From assembly GCF_900109525.1 (NCBI RefSeq), contig NZ_FOAN01000007.1:246073-310072 (forward strand): 64,000 nt of DNA. Direction: 5' to 3'. The notes beneath the pieces were generated by a model. That model searched no databases. It saw nothing but the letters and a program-made list of their open reading frames with translations, and had not been told where the DNA came from. A program made the position numbers and the translations under genes. This document shows, piece after piece, positions 35,512-44,735 of the stretch (positions are counted from its first letter, which is position 1; each line of letters starts with the position of its first letter). This stretch comes from Allobosea lupini. Its GTDB lineage: Bacteria; Pseudomonadota; Alphaproteobacteria; Rhizobiales; Beijerinckiaceae.

Positions 35512-36825
35512 ATGAAGCTCTCGCGCTATCTGCTCGACTCGCTTGACGCCCTCGGTATCGGCGTTTGCGAATACGATGGCGAGATGCGGGCGCTGTGCTG
35601 GAACCAGACCTTCCTGCAGATATTCCCCGAGGACGTGGGCGAGATCTATGTCGGCGAGCCTTATGCCGACAATCTTCAGCGCTTCTATCGGCTCCGTCTC
35701 TCGCCCGAGGAGATGCCGGAGATCGCGCGGCATGTCGCCGAAGGCGTGACCCGCCACGAGAACCAGACACAGCCCTTCGAGTTCATCCACAACGGCCGCA
35801 AGCTGCGCGCCTCCTCGCTGCGGGCTCCGGATGGCGGCCGCGTGCGGCTCTGGCAGACGCTCGATGTCGAGACGCCTTCCGAGGCGGCCCCCGAACTGGT
35901 GTTGCCGGTCATTGACGCGCTTCGCTTCATCCCCGACGGCGCCACCATCCTCGATGCGAAGCAGCGGGTGATCGCGACCAACAACGCCTTCCGGCGGCTC
36001 TACGACCTGCCGAGCGGCACCCCTGTGGTCGGCCGCTCGCTGGACGAGATCATCGCCTGGTGCTGGCGCGGCGCCTCGCCCATGGGCGCCTGGCGCGCGG
36101 CGATCAGCAACGGTCTGCGCTATGACGGCGTGCCCTTCGAGATCGAGTTGCCGGGCCAGCGTTGGCTCCGGCTGATCGCGCGGCATGGCAAGGGCGGCGT
36201 CAGCTTCTTCACCCATGCCGACATCACCGTCGCCAAGCGCCAGCAAATGGAACTGCTGGAAGCGCAGGAGGCGCTGCGCCGGGCCAATGCGGCGCTGGCG
36301 GAGCTGGCGGAAACCGACGGCCTGACCGGCCTCGCCAATCGCCGCCGCTTCGTCACCCGCCTCGCCGATGCTGCCGCCCGGCCGGAGCCGCTGGCGCTGA
36401 TGATGATCGACGTCGACCACTTCAAGACGATCAATGATCGCTTCGGCCATCTCGTCGGAGACGCCTGCCTCAAGGCCATCGCCGAAGTCATCGCGGCCCA
36501 GGTCACCCAGGCTTCGGCGCTGGTCGCCCGGATCGGCGGCGAGGAATTCGGCGTCCTGCTCGGCGACGCGTCGATCGAGGCTGCGAAGGAGGTGGCGACG
36601 ACCATCCGCCGCGCCCTGCGGCGCGTGCCCTGGCGTCTGCTTCATGACGAATTGACCGGCGTGACCGTCTCGATCGGTCTGTGCGCCGGGAGGGGGCCGC
36701 TGGACGGCACCAGCCTACACGCCAATGCCGACGAGGCGCTCTACGCCGCCAAGCGCAACGGCCGCGACCGCATCGAGCTGGCCAGCCCGCCGGCTCCAGC
36801 GGTTCCCCGGTGCATTGCCGGATAG
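35512..36825 (+). CDS. Diguanylate cyclase with two PAS-like domains
   Basis: A 437-residue cytoplasmic protein. Two PAS-like sensor regions (residues ~5-125 and ~140-245) are followed by a short helix and a GGDEF domain (~270-425). The active site reads GGEEF, and DVDHFKTINDRFGH (metal and GTP site) is intact. It should therefore make cyclic di-GMP. The RxxD inhibitory site that normally lies five residues before GGEEF is absent, so product inhibition may be missing. There is no membrane segment. Confidence 0.87.
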   Translation: MKLSRYLLDSLDALGIGVCEYDGEMRALCWNQTFLQIFPEDVGEIYVGEPYADNLQRFYRLRLSPEEMPEIARHVAEGVTRHENQTQPFEFIHNGRKLRASSLRAPDGGRVRLWQTLDVETPSEAAPELVLPVIDALRFIPDGATILDAKQRVIATNNAFRRLYDLPSGTPVVGRSLDEIIAWCWRGASPMGAWRAAISNGLRYDGVPFEIELPGQRWLRLIARHGKGGVSFFTHADITVAKRQQMELLEAQEALRRANAALAELAETDGLTGLANRRRFVTRLADAAARPEPLALMMIDVDHFKTINDRFGHLVGDACLKAIAEVIAAQVTQASALVARIGGEEFGVLLGDASIEAAKEVATTIRRALRRVPWRLLHDELTGVTVSIGLCAGRGPLDGTSLHANADEALYAAKRNGRDRIELASPPAPAVPRCIAG

Positions 36826-36846
36826 AAGGGCGTCAGTCGGAGGGCC

Positions 36847-37860
36847 TCAGGCCGGCTTGCGTTCGATGAAGACGCAGCCGTCGAAGCTCAGCACCGTCTC
36901 GCCCTTCTGGTTGACGCCGGTGTTGTGGTGGAAGAACAGGCCCCAGTCCGGGCGCGAGACGCTCGGGCGCTTGTCGGCGACGGCCGAGTGATAGGTGATG
37001 CGGTCGCCGGCATAGACGGGTTTCAGCCAGCGCAGGTTCTTGAAGCCGGGCGAGGGGCCAAGCCGCGGGGCTGCGGCCGGCGCGAGCATGGCCTCCTGCC
37101 GGCGGCGGTGGCTGACCATCGCCGCCATCCAGCCTGCCGCCGTATGCCAGCCGGAGGCGCAGAGGCTGCCGAAGGAGCTTTTCTTCGCCGCCTCTTCGTC
37201 CATGTGGAAAGGCTGCGGGTCGAAGGAGCGGGCGAAGGCGACGATCTCCTGCGGGGTGAAGACGAGGCTGCCGAGTTCGTAGCTGTCGCCGATCACGAGC
37301 TCGTCGAAATAGCGGGGAGGGGCGGTGGGCTGCGCGGGTGGCGCGACCGCAGTGGTCAGCTCCGGTGCCTGATAGCTGGCGGGATGTGCCAGCCAGTCGC
37401 CGCGTGCCGCCTCGAAGCCTGAGCCGCGGCGGCCGAACATGACCCAGTTGGTCTGCTCGACCACCGGCTCGCCGCGCTGGTTGAGCAGCTCGAAACGGAA
37501 CTTCACCAGCCCCATCTCCGGTCGCGAGCGCGATTCCTTGGTCTCGGCGACGGTCCAGCGCAGGCGCAGCGCGTCGCCGGGCTTGACCGGGCGCAGCCAT
37601 TTGACCTCCTCGATGCCGGGCGAGCCCATCGAGGTCGCATCGAGGAGAAAAGCTTCCGCCACCAGCCGCATCAGCAGCGCGCAGCTGTGCCAGCCCGAGC
37701 CGATCAGCGAGCCGACGAAGCTCGCCTTCGCCTTCTCGGGATCGATGTGGAAGTCCTGCGCGTCGAAACGCTCCGCGAATGCGAGGATGTCGTCCTGCGA
37801 GACGGGAAGCGAGCCGTACTCGTTGACCGAGCCCGGGACGAAGTCCTCGAAGTAGAGCAT
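36847..37860 (-). CDS. Tandem MaoC-like (hot-dog) protein
   Basis: A 337-residue protein with two copies of a MaoC-type hot-dog domain. The first (residues ~1-150) has FAERFDAQDFHIDPEKAKASFVGSLIGSGWHS. The second (~185-335) has FARSFDPQPFHMDEEAAKKSSFGSLCASGWHT. Each carries the D..H pair of the hydratase-2 motif, so both sites could be active. A proline/alanine-rich linker joins them. MaoC proteins hydrate enoyl-CoA or enoyl-thioesters. Neither the substrate nor a pathway is evident from the neighbours. Confidence 0.83.
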   Translation of the reverse strand: MLYFEDFVPGSVNEYGSLPVSQDDILAFAERFDAQDFHIDPEKAKASFVGSLIGSGWHSCALLMRLVAEAFLLDATSMGSPGIEEVKWLRPVKPGDALRLRWTVAETKESRSRPEMGLVKFRFELLNQRGEPVVEQTNWVMFGRRGSGFEAARGDWLAHPASYQAPELTTAVAPPAQPTAPPRYFDELVIGDSYELGSLVFTPQEIVAFARSFDPQPFHMDEEAAKKSSFGSLCASGWHTAAGWMAAMVSHRRRQEAMLAPAAAPRLGPSPGFKNLRWLKPVYAGDRITYHSAVADKRPSVSRPDWGLFFHHNTGVNQKGETVLSFDGCVFIERKPA

Positions 37861-37957
37861 CGCTAGTCCATCTCGTTGATCAGGCGCACATCCTGCGCGG
37901 GAGCCCGCCGATGATCGAGTGGAAAACGCGCAAACTCCGAATGCTCACCGCACATGG

Positions 37958-37982
37958 CGCCGGAGCGGTTTCCGCTCCGGCG
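37958..37982 (-). terminator. Hairpin downstream of ychF
   Basis: A perfect 11-base stem, CGCCGGAGCGG / CCGCTCCGGCG, with a TTT loop, 9 bases beyond the ychF stop on its strand. No U-rich tract follows, so it is either a weak or Rho-assisted terminator or a palindromic repeat. Confidence 0.45.
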
Positions 37983-37990
37983 GTGCGCGC

Positions 37991-39088
37991 TCAATTGGCG
38001 AAGCGGAAATGCAGCACGTCGCCGTCGGCGACGACATACTCCTTGCCTTCAAGGCGGAACTTGCCGGCCTCGCGCGCGCCGGCCTCGCCCTTGTTGGCGA
38101 TGTAATCCGGGTAGGCGATGGTCTCGGCGCGGATATAGCCCTTCTCGAAATCGGTATGGATCACGCCGGCGGCGGCGGGGCCCTTGGTGCCGTTCTCGAT
38201 CGTCCAGGCACGGGCCTCCTTCGGCCCGACGGTGAAATAGGTGACGAGGTTGAGCAGAGCGTAGCCAGCACGGATCACGCGGTTGAGGCCGGGCTCGTCG
38301 AGGCCGACGGCTTCGAGATAATCCTTCTGGTCGGCGGCCGGCAGCACCGCGATCTCGCTCTCGATCTTGGCGGAGACGACGACGGCGACCGCGCCTTCCT
38401 CGGCGGCGCGCGCCTTGACCTGCTCGGAGAAGGCGTTGCCCTTGTCGGCGCTGGCTTCCTCGACATTGCAGACATAGAGCACCGGCTTGGACGAGAGCAG
38501 GCCGAGCATCTCGAACGCCTTGCGCTCATCGGCCGCGACCTGGACCAGGCGGGCCGGCTTGCCCTCGCGCAGCAGCACGAGGCAGCGGTTCATCAGGTCG
38601 GCTGCTTCCTTGGCTTCCTTGTCGCCGGACTTGGCCTTCTTCTCCAGCGGCAGGACGCGCTTCTCGAGGCTTTCGAGATCGGCCAGCATCAGCTCGGTCT
38701 CGATGATCTCGATATCGTTGACGGGCGAGACCTTGCCCTCGACATGGGTGATGTCGCCATCCTCGAAGCAGCGGACGACATGGGCGATGGCGTCGCATTC
38801 ACGGATATTGGCGAGGAACTGATTGCCGAGGCCTTCGCCCTTGGAGGCGCCGCGCACGAGCCCGGCGATGTCGACGAAGGTCAGCCGGGTCGGGATGATC
38901 TCCTTCGAGCCGGCGATCGCGGCGAGCTTCTCCAGCCGCTCGTCGGGCACGGCGACGTCGCCGACATTCGGCTCGATGGTGCAGAAGGGATAGTTCGCCG
39001 CCTGCGCCGCCGCCGTCTGCGTCAGCGCGTTGAAGAGGGTCGACTTGCCGACATTCGGCAGGCCGACGATACCGCATTTGAAGCCCAT
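37991..39088 (-). CDS. ychF: Redox-regulated ATPase YchF
   Basis: A 365-residue OBG-family protein. The G1 loop GLPNVGKST is at residues 9-17, G3 is DIAGLVRGASKGEGLGNQFL, and the specificity motif is NVEE instead of NKxD, the hallmark of ATP-preferring YchF. A coiled-coil region follows the G domain and a TGS domain ends the protein (GPKEARAWTIENGT...HTDFEKGYIRAETI). YchF binds ribosomes and takes part in stress responses. The start is placed at MGFKCGIVG; six extra upstream codons are possible. Confidence 0.93.
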   Translation of the reverse strand: MGFKCGIVGLPNVGKSTLFNALTQTAAAQAANYPFCTIEPNVGDVAVPDERLEKLAAIAGSKEIIPTRLTFVDIAGLVRGASKGEGLGNQFLANIRECDAIAHVVRCFEDGDITHVEGKVSPVNDIEIIETELMLADLESLEKRVLPLEKKAKSGDKEAKEAADLMNRCLVLLREGKPARLVQVAADERKAFEMLGLLSSKPVLYVCNVEEASADKGNAFSEQVKARAAEEGAVAVVVSAKIESEIAVLPAADQKDYLEAVGLDEPGLNRVIRAGYALLNLVTYFTVGPKEARAWTIENGTKGPAAAGVIHTDFEKGYIRAETIAYPDYIANKGEAGAREAGKFRLEGKEYVVADGDVLHFRFAN

Positions 39089-39286
39089 GGTGCCCGTCCA
39101 GTGCATCGCGGCGGATTTCGTCGCCGCGGAAACGTATCTCGGTTCTCCCGGGCCTTATTGGGTGCAGAGCAGCAAAAGACAAGATGGCGGGTTGCGGCGC
39201 GGCTCACGCGAACGTGCATGGCGGCGCCTTTGCCGAGCGCGCACGAGTGGGCGCGACGGACAAAGACCGGCTGCCGGAGCTGCCCC

Positions 39287-39886
39287 ATGCGCCTTGCCTC
39301 GCTCGCCCTGATCGGCCTCGTTACACTCTTCTCCGCCGGCGTGCAGGCGCAGACGCCGCAGACCCGCATACGCGGTACGGTCGAGCGGCTCGACGGCCAG
39401 TCGCTCACCGTCAAGACGCAGGAAGGCACGACGGCGGTCGCTCTTGCCTCGAACTATTCGGTCGGCGCGGTGGTGAAGGCCGGGATAGCCGACATCAAGA
39501 AGGGCAGCTTCATCGGCGTCGGCGCCCGCATGTTGCCCGGGGGCGGGCTGTCGGCCGTGCAGGTCTTCATCTTCCCCGAGGCGATGCGCGGCACGGGCGA
39601 GGGGCACCGGCCCTGGGCCGTGCTGCCAGAGGCGACGATGACGAACGCGACAGTGGCCGAAACGGTCTCGCGGGTCGACGGCGGCAGCGTCACGCTGACC
39701 TATCCGGGCGGCGAGCAGACGATCGCGATCACACCCGAGGCCAACATCATCATGGCCGCGCCGGCGGAGGCTGCCGATCTCGTGGCGGGCGCGCAGGTGG
39801 TGCTGACGGCGAGCCGGCAAGCCGATGGCAGCCTGTCGAGCAACCGGGTGACGATCGCCAAGGCAGGCGCTCAGCTGCCGCTCTGA
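39287..39886 (+). CDS. Exported protein with DUF5666-like OB-fold repeats
   Basis: A 199-residue protein with a Sec signal peptide (residues 1-22, cleaved after VQAQ). The mature part begins TRIRGTVERLDGQSLTVKTQEG, which resembles the OB-like unit of DUF5666 proteins, and a second similar unit appears at VAETVSRVDGGSVTLTYPGGE. It is predicted to be periplasmic. The function is unknown; homologues are sometimes mislabelled as metal transport proteins. It is divergent from ychF, with 198 bases between starts, and convergent with pth. Confidence 0.75.
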   Translation: MRLASLALIGLVTLFSAGVQAQTPQTRIRGTVERLDGQSLTVKTQEGTTAVALASNYSVGAVVKAGIADIKKGSFIGVGARMLPGGGLSAVQVFIFPEAMRGTGEGHRPWAVLPEATMTNATVAETVSRVDGGSVTLTYPGGEQTIAITPEANIIMAAPAEAADLVAGAQVVLTASRQADGSLSSNRVTIAKAGAQLPL

Positions 39887-39894
39887 GGAGAGCC

Positions 39895-40506
39895 TTATTC
39901 GGACTTCTCGCCGAGGCGCTTCACTGCGCCATGGCCGCGCGCGTCCATGAAGAGGTGGACCTTGTTCTGGAAGCCGGCATCGTCATGGGCGGCGAGCAGG
40001 GCTGCATTGTCGGCGCAGGCCGTGCAGAGGTCCTCGACCCAGGGCTCCTCGGCCTTGCCGAAATCATTGAGCACGTAGGCATGGACCAGCGCCTTGTCGC
40101 CGGGATGGCCGATGCCCATCCGCACCCTGCGATAGTCGTTGCCGATCGCGGCCGTTGTCGAGCGCAGGCCGTTATGGCCGGCATTGCCGCCGCCGAGCTT
40201 CACCCGCAGCTTGGCAGGAGGAAGGTCCAGCTCGTCATGGAAGACGACGACGTCGGCGGGAGCGACCTTGAAGAAGCGCGCGGCTTCGCCGATCGCGCGG
40301 CCGGACTCGTTCATATAGGTCTGCGGCAGCAGCAGCAGAGCCTTCTCGCCGCCGATCGTCGCTTCGCAGGCGTAAGCCTGGAAGCGGGCGCGCCAGGGCG
40401 AGGCGTTGCAGGCGCGGGCGATCGCCGCGACCGCCATGAAGCCGATGTTGTGGCGGTTGCGGGCATAGCGTTGGCCGGGATTGCCGAGGCCGGCGAAGAT
40501 CAGCAT
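39895..40506 (-). CDS. pth: Peptidyl-tRNA hydrolase
   Basis: A 203-residue Pth that releases tRNA from stalled peptidyl-tRNA. Catalytic and binding residues are visible in GLGNPGQRYARNRHNIGF (N8 and H18 in this numbering), YMNESG, FHDELDLPPAKLRVKLGGGNAGHNGLRS and the C-terminal helix. It lies downstream of rplY on the same strand with a hairpin terminator between, a common pairing in alphaproteobacteria. Confidence 0.94.
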   Translation of the reverse strand: MLIFAGLGNPGQRYARNRHNIGFMAVAAIARACNASPWRARFQAYACEATIGGEKALLLLPQTYMNESGRAIGEAARFFKVAPADVVVFHDELDLPPAKLRVKLGGGNAGHNGLRSTTAAIGNDYRRVRMGIGHPGDKALVHAYVLNDFGKAEEPWVEDLCTACADNAALLAAHDDAGFQNKVHLFMDARGHGAVKRLGEKSE

Positions 40507-40530
40507 CGTTCGGTTCCGCACCGGTTGTCA

Positions 40531-40559
40531 TAGCAAAACGGCCGGGCATGCCCGGCCGT
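40531..40559 (-). terminator. Terminator between rplY and pth
   Basis: A perfect 22-base palindrome at 40538-40559 (arms ACGGCCGGGC and GCCCGGCCGT). On the minus strand it is followed by TTTTGCTA, giving a GC-rich stem with a short T-tract 32 bases after the rplY stop. It probably trims most rplY transcripts before pth. Confidence 0.75.
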
Positions 40560-40591
40560 CCGCAAGCATAGTCCCGAAGGAGGCGCCAGGC

Positions 40592-41209
40592 TCAGGCCTT
40601 GGCGGCTTCGGCTTCGCCCTCGGCGGCGACGGGCTCTTCGTCCTCGACCGTCGGCGGGATGATCGTGACCAGGGTCAGATCCTTGGTCGAGGTCAGGCTG
40701 ACGCCGGCCGGCAGCTTCAGCGCGTCGATGTGCAGCGTATCACCGACTTCGAGCCCGGCGACCGAGACCTCGATGAACTCGGGGATGCTCTCGGGAGCGA
40801 CTTCGATCTCGAGCGAGTGCGCGACGATCTGGAGGGCGCCGCCGTTCTTCAGGCCCGGCGACTGCTCCTGGCCGACGACGTGCAGCGGAACCTCGACCTT
40901 GATGGTCTGGCCGGCGGCGACGCGCAGGAAGTCGACGTGGATCGGGAAGTCCTTGACCGGGTCGAGCTGGTAGTCGCGCGGAATGGCGCGCGTCTTCTTG
41001 CCGGCGACGTCGATCTCGAACAGCGTGGTCAGGAAGTGACCAGCATAGATCATCTGGCGGGTCTTGTTGGCATCGAGCGCGATGGCGACGGGGGCTTCGC
41101 CCGCACCATAGATCACGGCGGGAGTGAGGCCCTGGCGACGAACTGCCCGGGCGGCCCCCTTGCCGACCTGGGCGCGCGCCGAAGCCTGAATCTGCTTCAC
41201 GGCGGTCAT
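40592..41209 (-). CDS. rplY: 50S ribosomal protein L25, long (CTC) form
   Basis: A 205-residue L25/TL5/CTC protein. The N-terminal L25 domain (residues ~1-90) contains RAVRRQGLTPAVIYG and binds 5S rRNA. The beta-rich C-terminal TL5 domain (to ~185) contains VKVEVPLHVVGQEQSPGLKNGGAL. An acidic alanine-rich tail follows. AAGGA precedes the ATG at 41209. The longer in-frame start has no such site. Confidence 0.94.
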   Translation of the reverse strand: MTAVKQIQASARAQVGKGAARAVRRQGLTPAVIYGAGEAPVAIALDANKTRQMIYAGHFLTTLFEIDVAGKKTRAIPRDYQLDPVKDFPIHVDFLRVAAGQTIKVEVPLHVVGQEQSPGLKNGGALQIVAHSLEIEVAPESIPEFIEVSVAGLEVGDTLHIDALKLPAGVSLTSTKDLTLVTIIPPTVEDEEPVAAEGEAEAAKA

Positions 41210-41351
41210 GTGTCTGATCCTTAGTTCTTCAAAAGACATGGCCGCCTGCCGGCGGCCATTGCGGTTTGCGCCCCTGCCTCCAAGGGTGTCAGTGGGGCGC
41301 AGGCAGGCTCATAGGCGAAACCGGGGACAATCTCAAGTCCGGAGCCGGATT

Positions 41352-43241
41352 TCAGGCCGCGCTGGCCGACGGGCGCGCCGGCGAGTTCGACAGCGCGCGG
41401 CTGAAACTGCCGACGAAGGCGGAGACCGCCTCGGCCGGCATCGGCCGCGAATAATGATAGCCCTGGCCGAGGCAGCAGCCCATTCCGGCCAGGCGCCGGG
41501 CCTGGCCGTCGGTCTCGATGCCCTCGGCCACGATCCGCATGCCGAGCCGGCTGGCGACGCCGATCAGCGCCTCGACGATGGCGCTGTTCCTGGTTCCACC
41601 CTCGATGCCGGCGACGAAGGACTTGTCGATCTTGATCGTGTCGACCGGAAAATCGAGCAGGTGGGTGAGCGAGGCGAAGCCGGTGCCGAAATCGTCGAGC
41701 GCGACGAGGATGCCGCGTTCGCGCAGGGCTTCCATGGTCCGCGCGACGCCGTCTCGGCGGCCGCCCATGATCACCTGCTCGGTGATCTCGACGACGAGGT
41801 GCTCGAGCGGTACCTGCGCCCGTTCGAACGCCCTGACGATGCGCTGGACGAGATCGCCCTTCTGGAAGTCGGCGGAGGTGACGTTGAGCCCGACGAAGGG
41901 AATCGACAGGCCCTCGCGCCGCCAATGCGCCATGTCGCAGGCGATCGCGGGAAGCATCTGGTTGGAGATGCGATGGGCGAGCTTCGGATCGAGAAGGGCG
42001 TCCTGGAACTCGCCGGCGGCCACCACGCGCCCGTCGTCGAGACGCAAGCGCGCCAGCGCCTCCATGCCCCGGACCTCGCCGGTGTCGAGCCGGACGATCG
42101 GCTGGTAGTAGGGAATCAGGCGGCCGGCGCTGAGCGCGTCGCCGACGCTGCGGATCGTCTGGATGCGGCGGGTCATCGAGGTCCGCAGGCCGCCCTTGAA
42201 GCGGACATAACCGCCGCGCCGCGTCTCCTTGGCGTGGTAGAGCGCGAAATCGGCATTCTGGCGCAAGGTGACGCTATCGGCACCGTCTTCCCCGGCGATG
42301 GCGCCGCCGATGGTGACGCTCGGGACGATACTCGTCCCCTCGCAATCGATCGGCAGATGCATTGCGGCGAGTATGGCACCAGCAACGCCGCGCAGCTGCC
42401 CGGCCTTGTCGCAGCCGGGCACCAGCACGGCGAACTCGTCGCCGCCGATCCTGAAGGCGGTTCCCTTCGGTGCCACGCTGGCGAGGCGGGCGCCGACGAC
42501 CTCGATCAGCCGATCGCCGACGGGGTGGCCCATCGTGTCGTTGACCGCCTTGAGGTGGTCGATGTCGATCAGGATAAGGCCGAAGCGCGATGAGGGCTGC
42601 CGTGTCGCCTGGGCGATCGCCTCGTTGAAGCGGGCCCGGTTCGGCAGGCCGGTCAACGTGTCGAAATAGGCGAGGCGGTGATTGCGGGCGTTCACCTCCT
42701 CATGCTCGATCGCGATGGCGCAGAGATGCACGCAGGTCTCGACGATCCGGCGCTCGAACGGTGTCGCACCGCGTGGCTCGCGATAATAGAAGGCGAAGCT
42801 GCCGACGACGCGCCCGTCGCGAGCGGCGATCGGGCTCGACCAGCAGGCCCGCAGACCGAGCGGCAGCACGAGCCCGCGATAGCCCTCCCAGAGCGGGTCA
42901 TTGGCGATGTCGGTCACCTCGACCGGGCTCTTGCGGTAGATCGCGGTGCCGCAGGAGCCGACGCGAGGGCCAATCGGGATGCCGTTGATCGCTTCGCCAT
43001 AGGATCGCGGCAGGCTCGGCGCTGCGAGCGGCCGCAGCTGGAAATCGTCGTCGATGGTGACGACCGAGCAGACGACGCCGGGAGCGAGCGCTTCGACCCG
43101 CTTGCACAGCGTGGCCATGATCGCCGCCAGTTCCTCACCGCGTGCGATCGATTCCAGGATGGCGTTTTGCAGGGATTGCAGACGCTCGACGGAATCGTGA
43201 CGGCGCATCGGGACACTCGGCGGAACGGGAGGAGCCATCAT
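41352..43241 (-). CDS. GAF-GGDEF-EAL cyclic di-GMP protein
   Basis: A 629-residue cytoplasmic protein with three domains. A GAF domain (residues ~15-170) contains GPRVGSCGTAIY. A GGDEF domain (~190-340) has an intact IGGDEF and DIDHLKAVNDTMGH. An EAL domain (~365-610) has MEAL, NVTSADF, EITEQV, DDFGTG, IKIDKSF and EGIET, so all main metal and catalytic residues are present. It could both make and degrade cyclic di-GMP; in such fusions the GGDEF part often has a regulatory role. There is no I-site. The start is uncertain: ATGs at 43241, 43238 and 43208 all lack a clear ribosome-binding site. Confidence 0.88.
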   Translation of the reverse strand: MMAPPVPPSVPMRRHDSVERLQSLQNAILESIARGEELAAIMATLCKRVEALAPGVVCSVVTIDDDFQLRPLAAPSLPRSYGEAINGIPIGPRVGSCGTAIYRKSPVEVTDIANDPLWEGYRGLVLPLGLRACWSSPIAARDGRVVGSFAFYYREPRGATPFERRIVETCVHLCAIAIEHEEVNARNHRLAYFDTLTGLPNRARFNEAIAQATRQPSSRFGLILIDIDHLKAVNDTMGHPVGDRLIEVVGARLASVAPKGTAFRIGGDEFAVLVPGCDKAGQLRGVAGAILAAMHLPIDCEGTSIVPSVTIGGAIAGEDGADSVTLRQNADFALYHAKETRRGGYVRFKGGLRTSMTRRIQTIRSVGDALSAGRLIPYYQPIVRLDTGEVRGMEALARLRLDDGRVVAAGEFQDALLDPKLAHRISNQMLPAIACDMAHWRREGLSIPFVGLNVTSADFQKGDLVQRIVRAFERAQVPLEHLVVEITEQVIMGGRRDGVARTMEALRERGILVALDDFGTGFASLTHLLDFPVDTIKIDKSFVAGIEGGTRNSAIVEALIGVASRLGMRIVAEGIETDGQARRLAGMGCCLGQGYHYSRPMPAEAVSAFVGSFSRALSNSPARPSASAA

Positions 43242-43300
43242 GCCGCACGGGCATGAAATCGCCGTTTCCCGGTTAGGTCGAATTGTCGGTTTTTCGAACC

Positions 43301-43870
43301 TCAGGCGGCAGAGAGCCCGATCCGCTCGTCGCGCCGGCGCAGCAGATGCATCAGCGGCAACGCCAGCAGGACCATCCAGGCCTTGCCGATGATCTGGCCG
43401 GTCAGGAAGTCCAGGCTGCCGAAGGCGAGCCAGAGGAAGACCAGGCTGTCGACGACGAGGCCGAGCACGCTGGAGGCCGCGACGGCCGCGACGAAATGGC
43501 GGCGCTGCAGCGGCGTATAGACCGTAAAATCGGCGAGCTCGGAGAGCAGGAACGCCGTGGTCGAAGCCAGCACGATGGCCGGCGGCGCCAGCACGCCGGA
43601 GATCAGCGTGCCGATCGCGATCGCGCCGAGGCCGGCGAACGGGCCGAGGCGCCGCTGGACGATGTCGCGCAGCACGAGCGCGAGCCCGATCATCAGCACG
43701 CCGCTCGGCGCCTTGATGCCGGGCGCGACGGGCACGAGGCAGGGCCCGTCGGGCACGCAGACGGTGCCGACGTTTCCGATCATCCAGTTGGCGAGCGGGA
43801 TGGTCAGGGTGAAAAGGGCGAGGGCGACGTAGCCCTCGATCTGGCGCTGCCGATCAATCGTCATGGTCAC
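43301..43870 (-). CDS. VUT family queuosine precursor transporter
   Basis: A 189-residue membrane protein with about six helices that matches the VUT/YhhQ family (LANWMIG near the N terminus, then IAIGTLISGVLAPPAIVLASTTAFLLSELADFTVYTPLQRR). YhhQ imports 7-deazapurine precursors such as preQ0 or preQ1. The start is read as the GTG that shares one base with the queC stop (TAGTG), with AGAGG 6 bases before. The coupling to queC supports the transport role. Confidence 0.82.
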   Translation of the reverse strand: MTMTIDRQRQIEGYVALALFTLTIPLANWMIGNVGTVCVPDGPCLVPVAPGIKAPSGVLMIGLALVLRDIVQRRLGPFAGLGAIAIGTLISGVLAPPAIVLASTTAFLLSELADFTVYTPLQRRHFVAAVAASSVLGLVVDSLVFLWLAFGSLDFLTGQIIGKAWMVLLALPLMHLLRRRDERIGLSAA

Positions 43871-44592
43871 TAACAGCCTCTGGGTCCACTGTCGTCCGGC
43901 GCGGCCTCATAAGCCGCAAAGCCTCTGGCTCGCAAGTCGCATGCCGGGCAATGGCCGCAGCCATAACCCCAAGGATGGCGCTTGCTGCGGTCGCCGAGAT
44001 AGCAGCTATGCGTGTCCTCGACCACCAGTTCGAGCAAGGGCTCGCCGCCAAGCTCCTTCGCCAGGGCGAAGGTCTGTGCCTTGTCGCGCCACATCAGCGG
44101 CGTATGCAGCACGAGCCTTCGGTCGAGCCCGAGTGCGAGCGCGACCTGCATCGCCTTGATCGTGTCGTCGCGGCAGTCGGGATAGCCGGAATAATCGGTC
44201 TCGCAGACGCCGAGCACGATGTGCTTGCAATCGCGGCGGTAGGCCAGCGCCGCGGCGAAGCTCAGGAAGATCAGGTTCCGGCCGGGAACGAAGGTGGTCG
44301 GCAGACCGGTCTCTGCGAAGGCGATCTCGCTCTCGCTGGTCAGCGCGGTGTCGGAGATCGCGCCCAGCGTCTTCAGGTCGAGTAGATGGTCCGGCCCGAG
44401 CCGGTCGGCGTAGGCCGGCGCGAGGCCGGGCAGCCTTGCCCTGATCGTCTCGCGGCACTCCAATTCCACGCGATGGCGCTGGCCGTAGTCGAAACCGACG
44501 GTCTCGACGGCAGCGAATCGCTCCAGCGCCCAGGCCAGGGCGACAGTGGAATCCTGACCACCTGAGAAGAGGACGAGGGCACGCGAGGTCAT
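43870..44592 (-). CDS. queC: 7-cyano-7-deazaguanine synthase
   Basis: A 240-residue QueC that converts carboxy-deazaguanine to preQ0 in queuosine synthesis. The ATP-pyrophosphatase loop SGGQDST is at residues 9-15, and the zinc site is in GYGCGHCPACDLR with an earlier Cys in THSCYLG. FVPGRNLIFLS is the QueC core motif. The ATG at 44592 has AAAGGA upstream; a longer in-frame form would run through a palindromic repeat and was not used. Confidence 0.93.
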   Translation of the reverse strand: MTSRALVLFSGGQDSTVALAWALERFAAVETVGFDYGQRHRVELECRETIRARLPGLAPAYADRLGPDHLLDLKTLGAISDTALTSESEIAFAETGLPTTFVPGRNLIFLSFAAALAYRRDCKHIVLGVCETDYSGYPDCRDDTIKAMQVALALGLDRRLVLHTPLMWRDKAQTFALAKELGGEPLLELVVEDTHSCYLGDRSKRHPWGYGCGHCPACDLRARGFAAYEAAPDDSGPRGC

Positions 44593-44627
44593 GGCCGGTC
44601 CTTTCTCATTCTGCATCCAAGTCCGCG

Positions 44628-44735
44628 AGTCATGCCGGGCGACCGGAGGGAGACCCGGCATCCATTCCGGAGCCTTATTCGGAAAAGCTCCGGAATGGGT
44701 CCCGGATTTCGGCTTTGCTGGGTCCGGGATGACCC
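44628..44735. repeat. Dispersed intergenic palindromic repeat (copy C)
   Basis: It has the same outline as copies A and B (AGTCATGCCGGGCGACCG, GAGACCCGGCATCC, ATTCCGGAG...CTCCGGAAT, GGTCCCGGAT, GGTCCGGGATGACC) but a different centre with an inner stem TTCCGGAGC / GCTCCGGAA. It lies between prs and queC, both on the minus strand. Confidence 0.78.
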
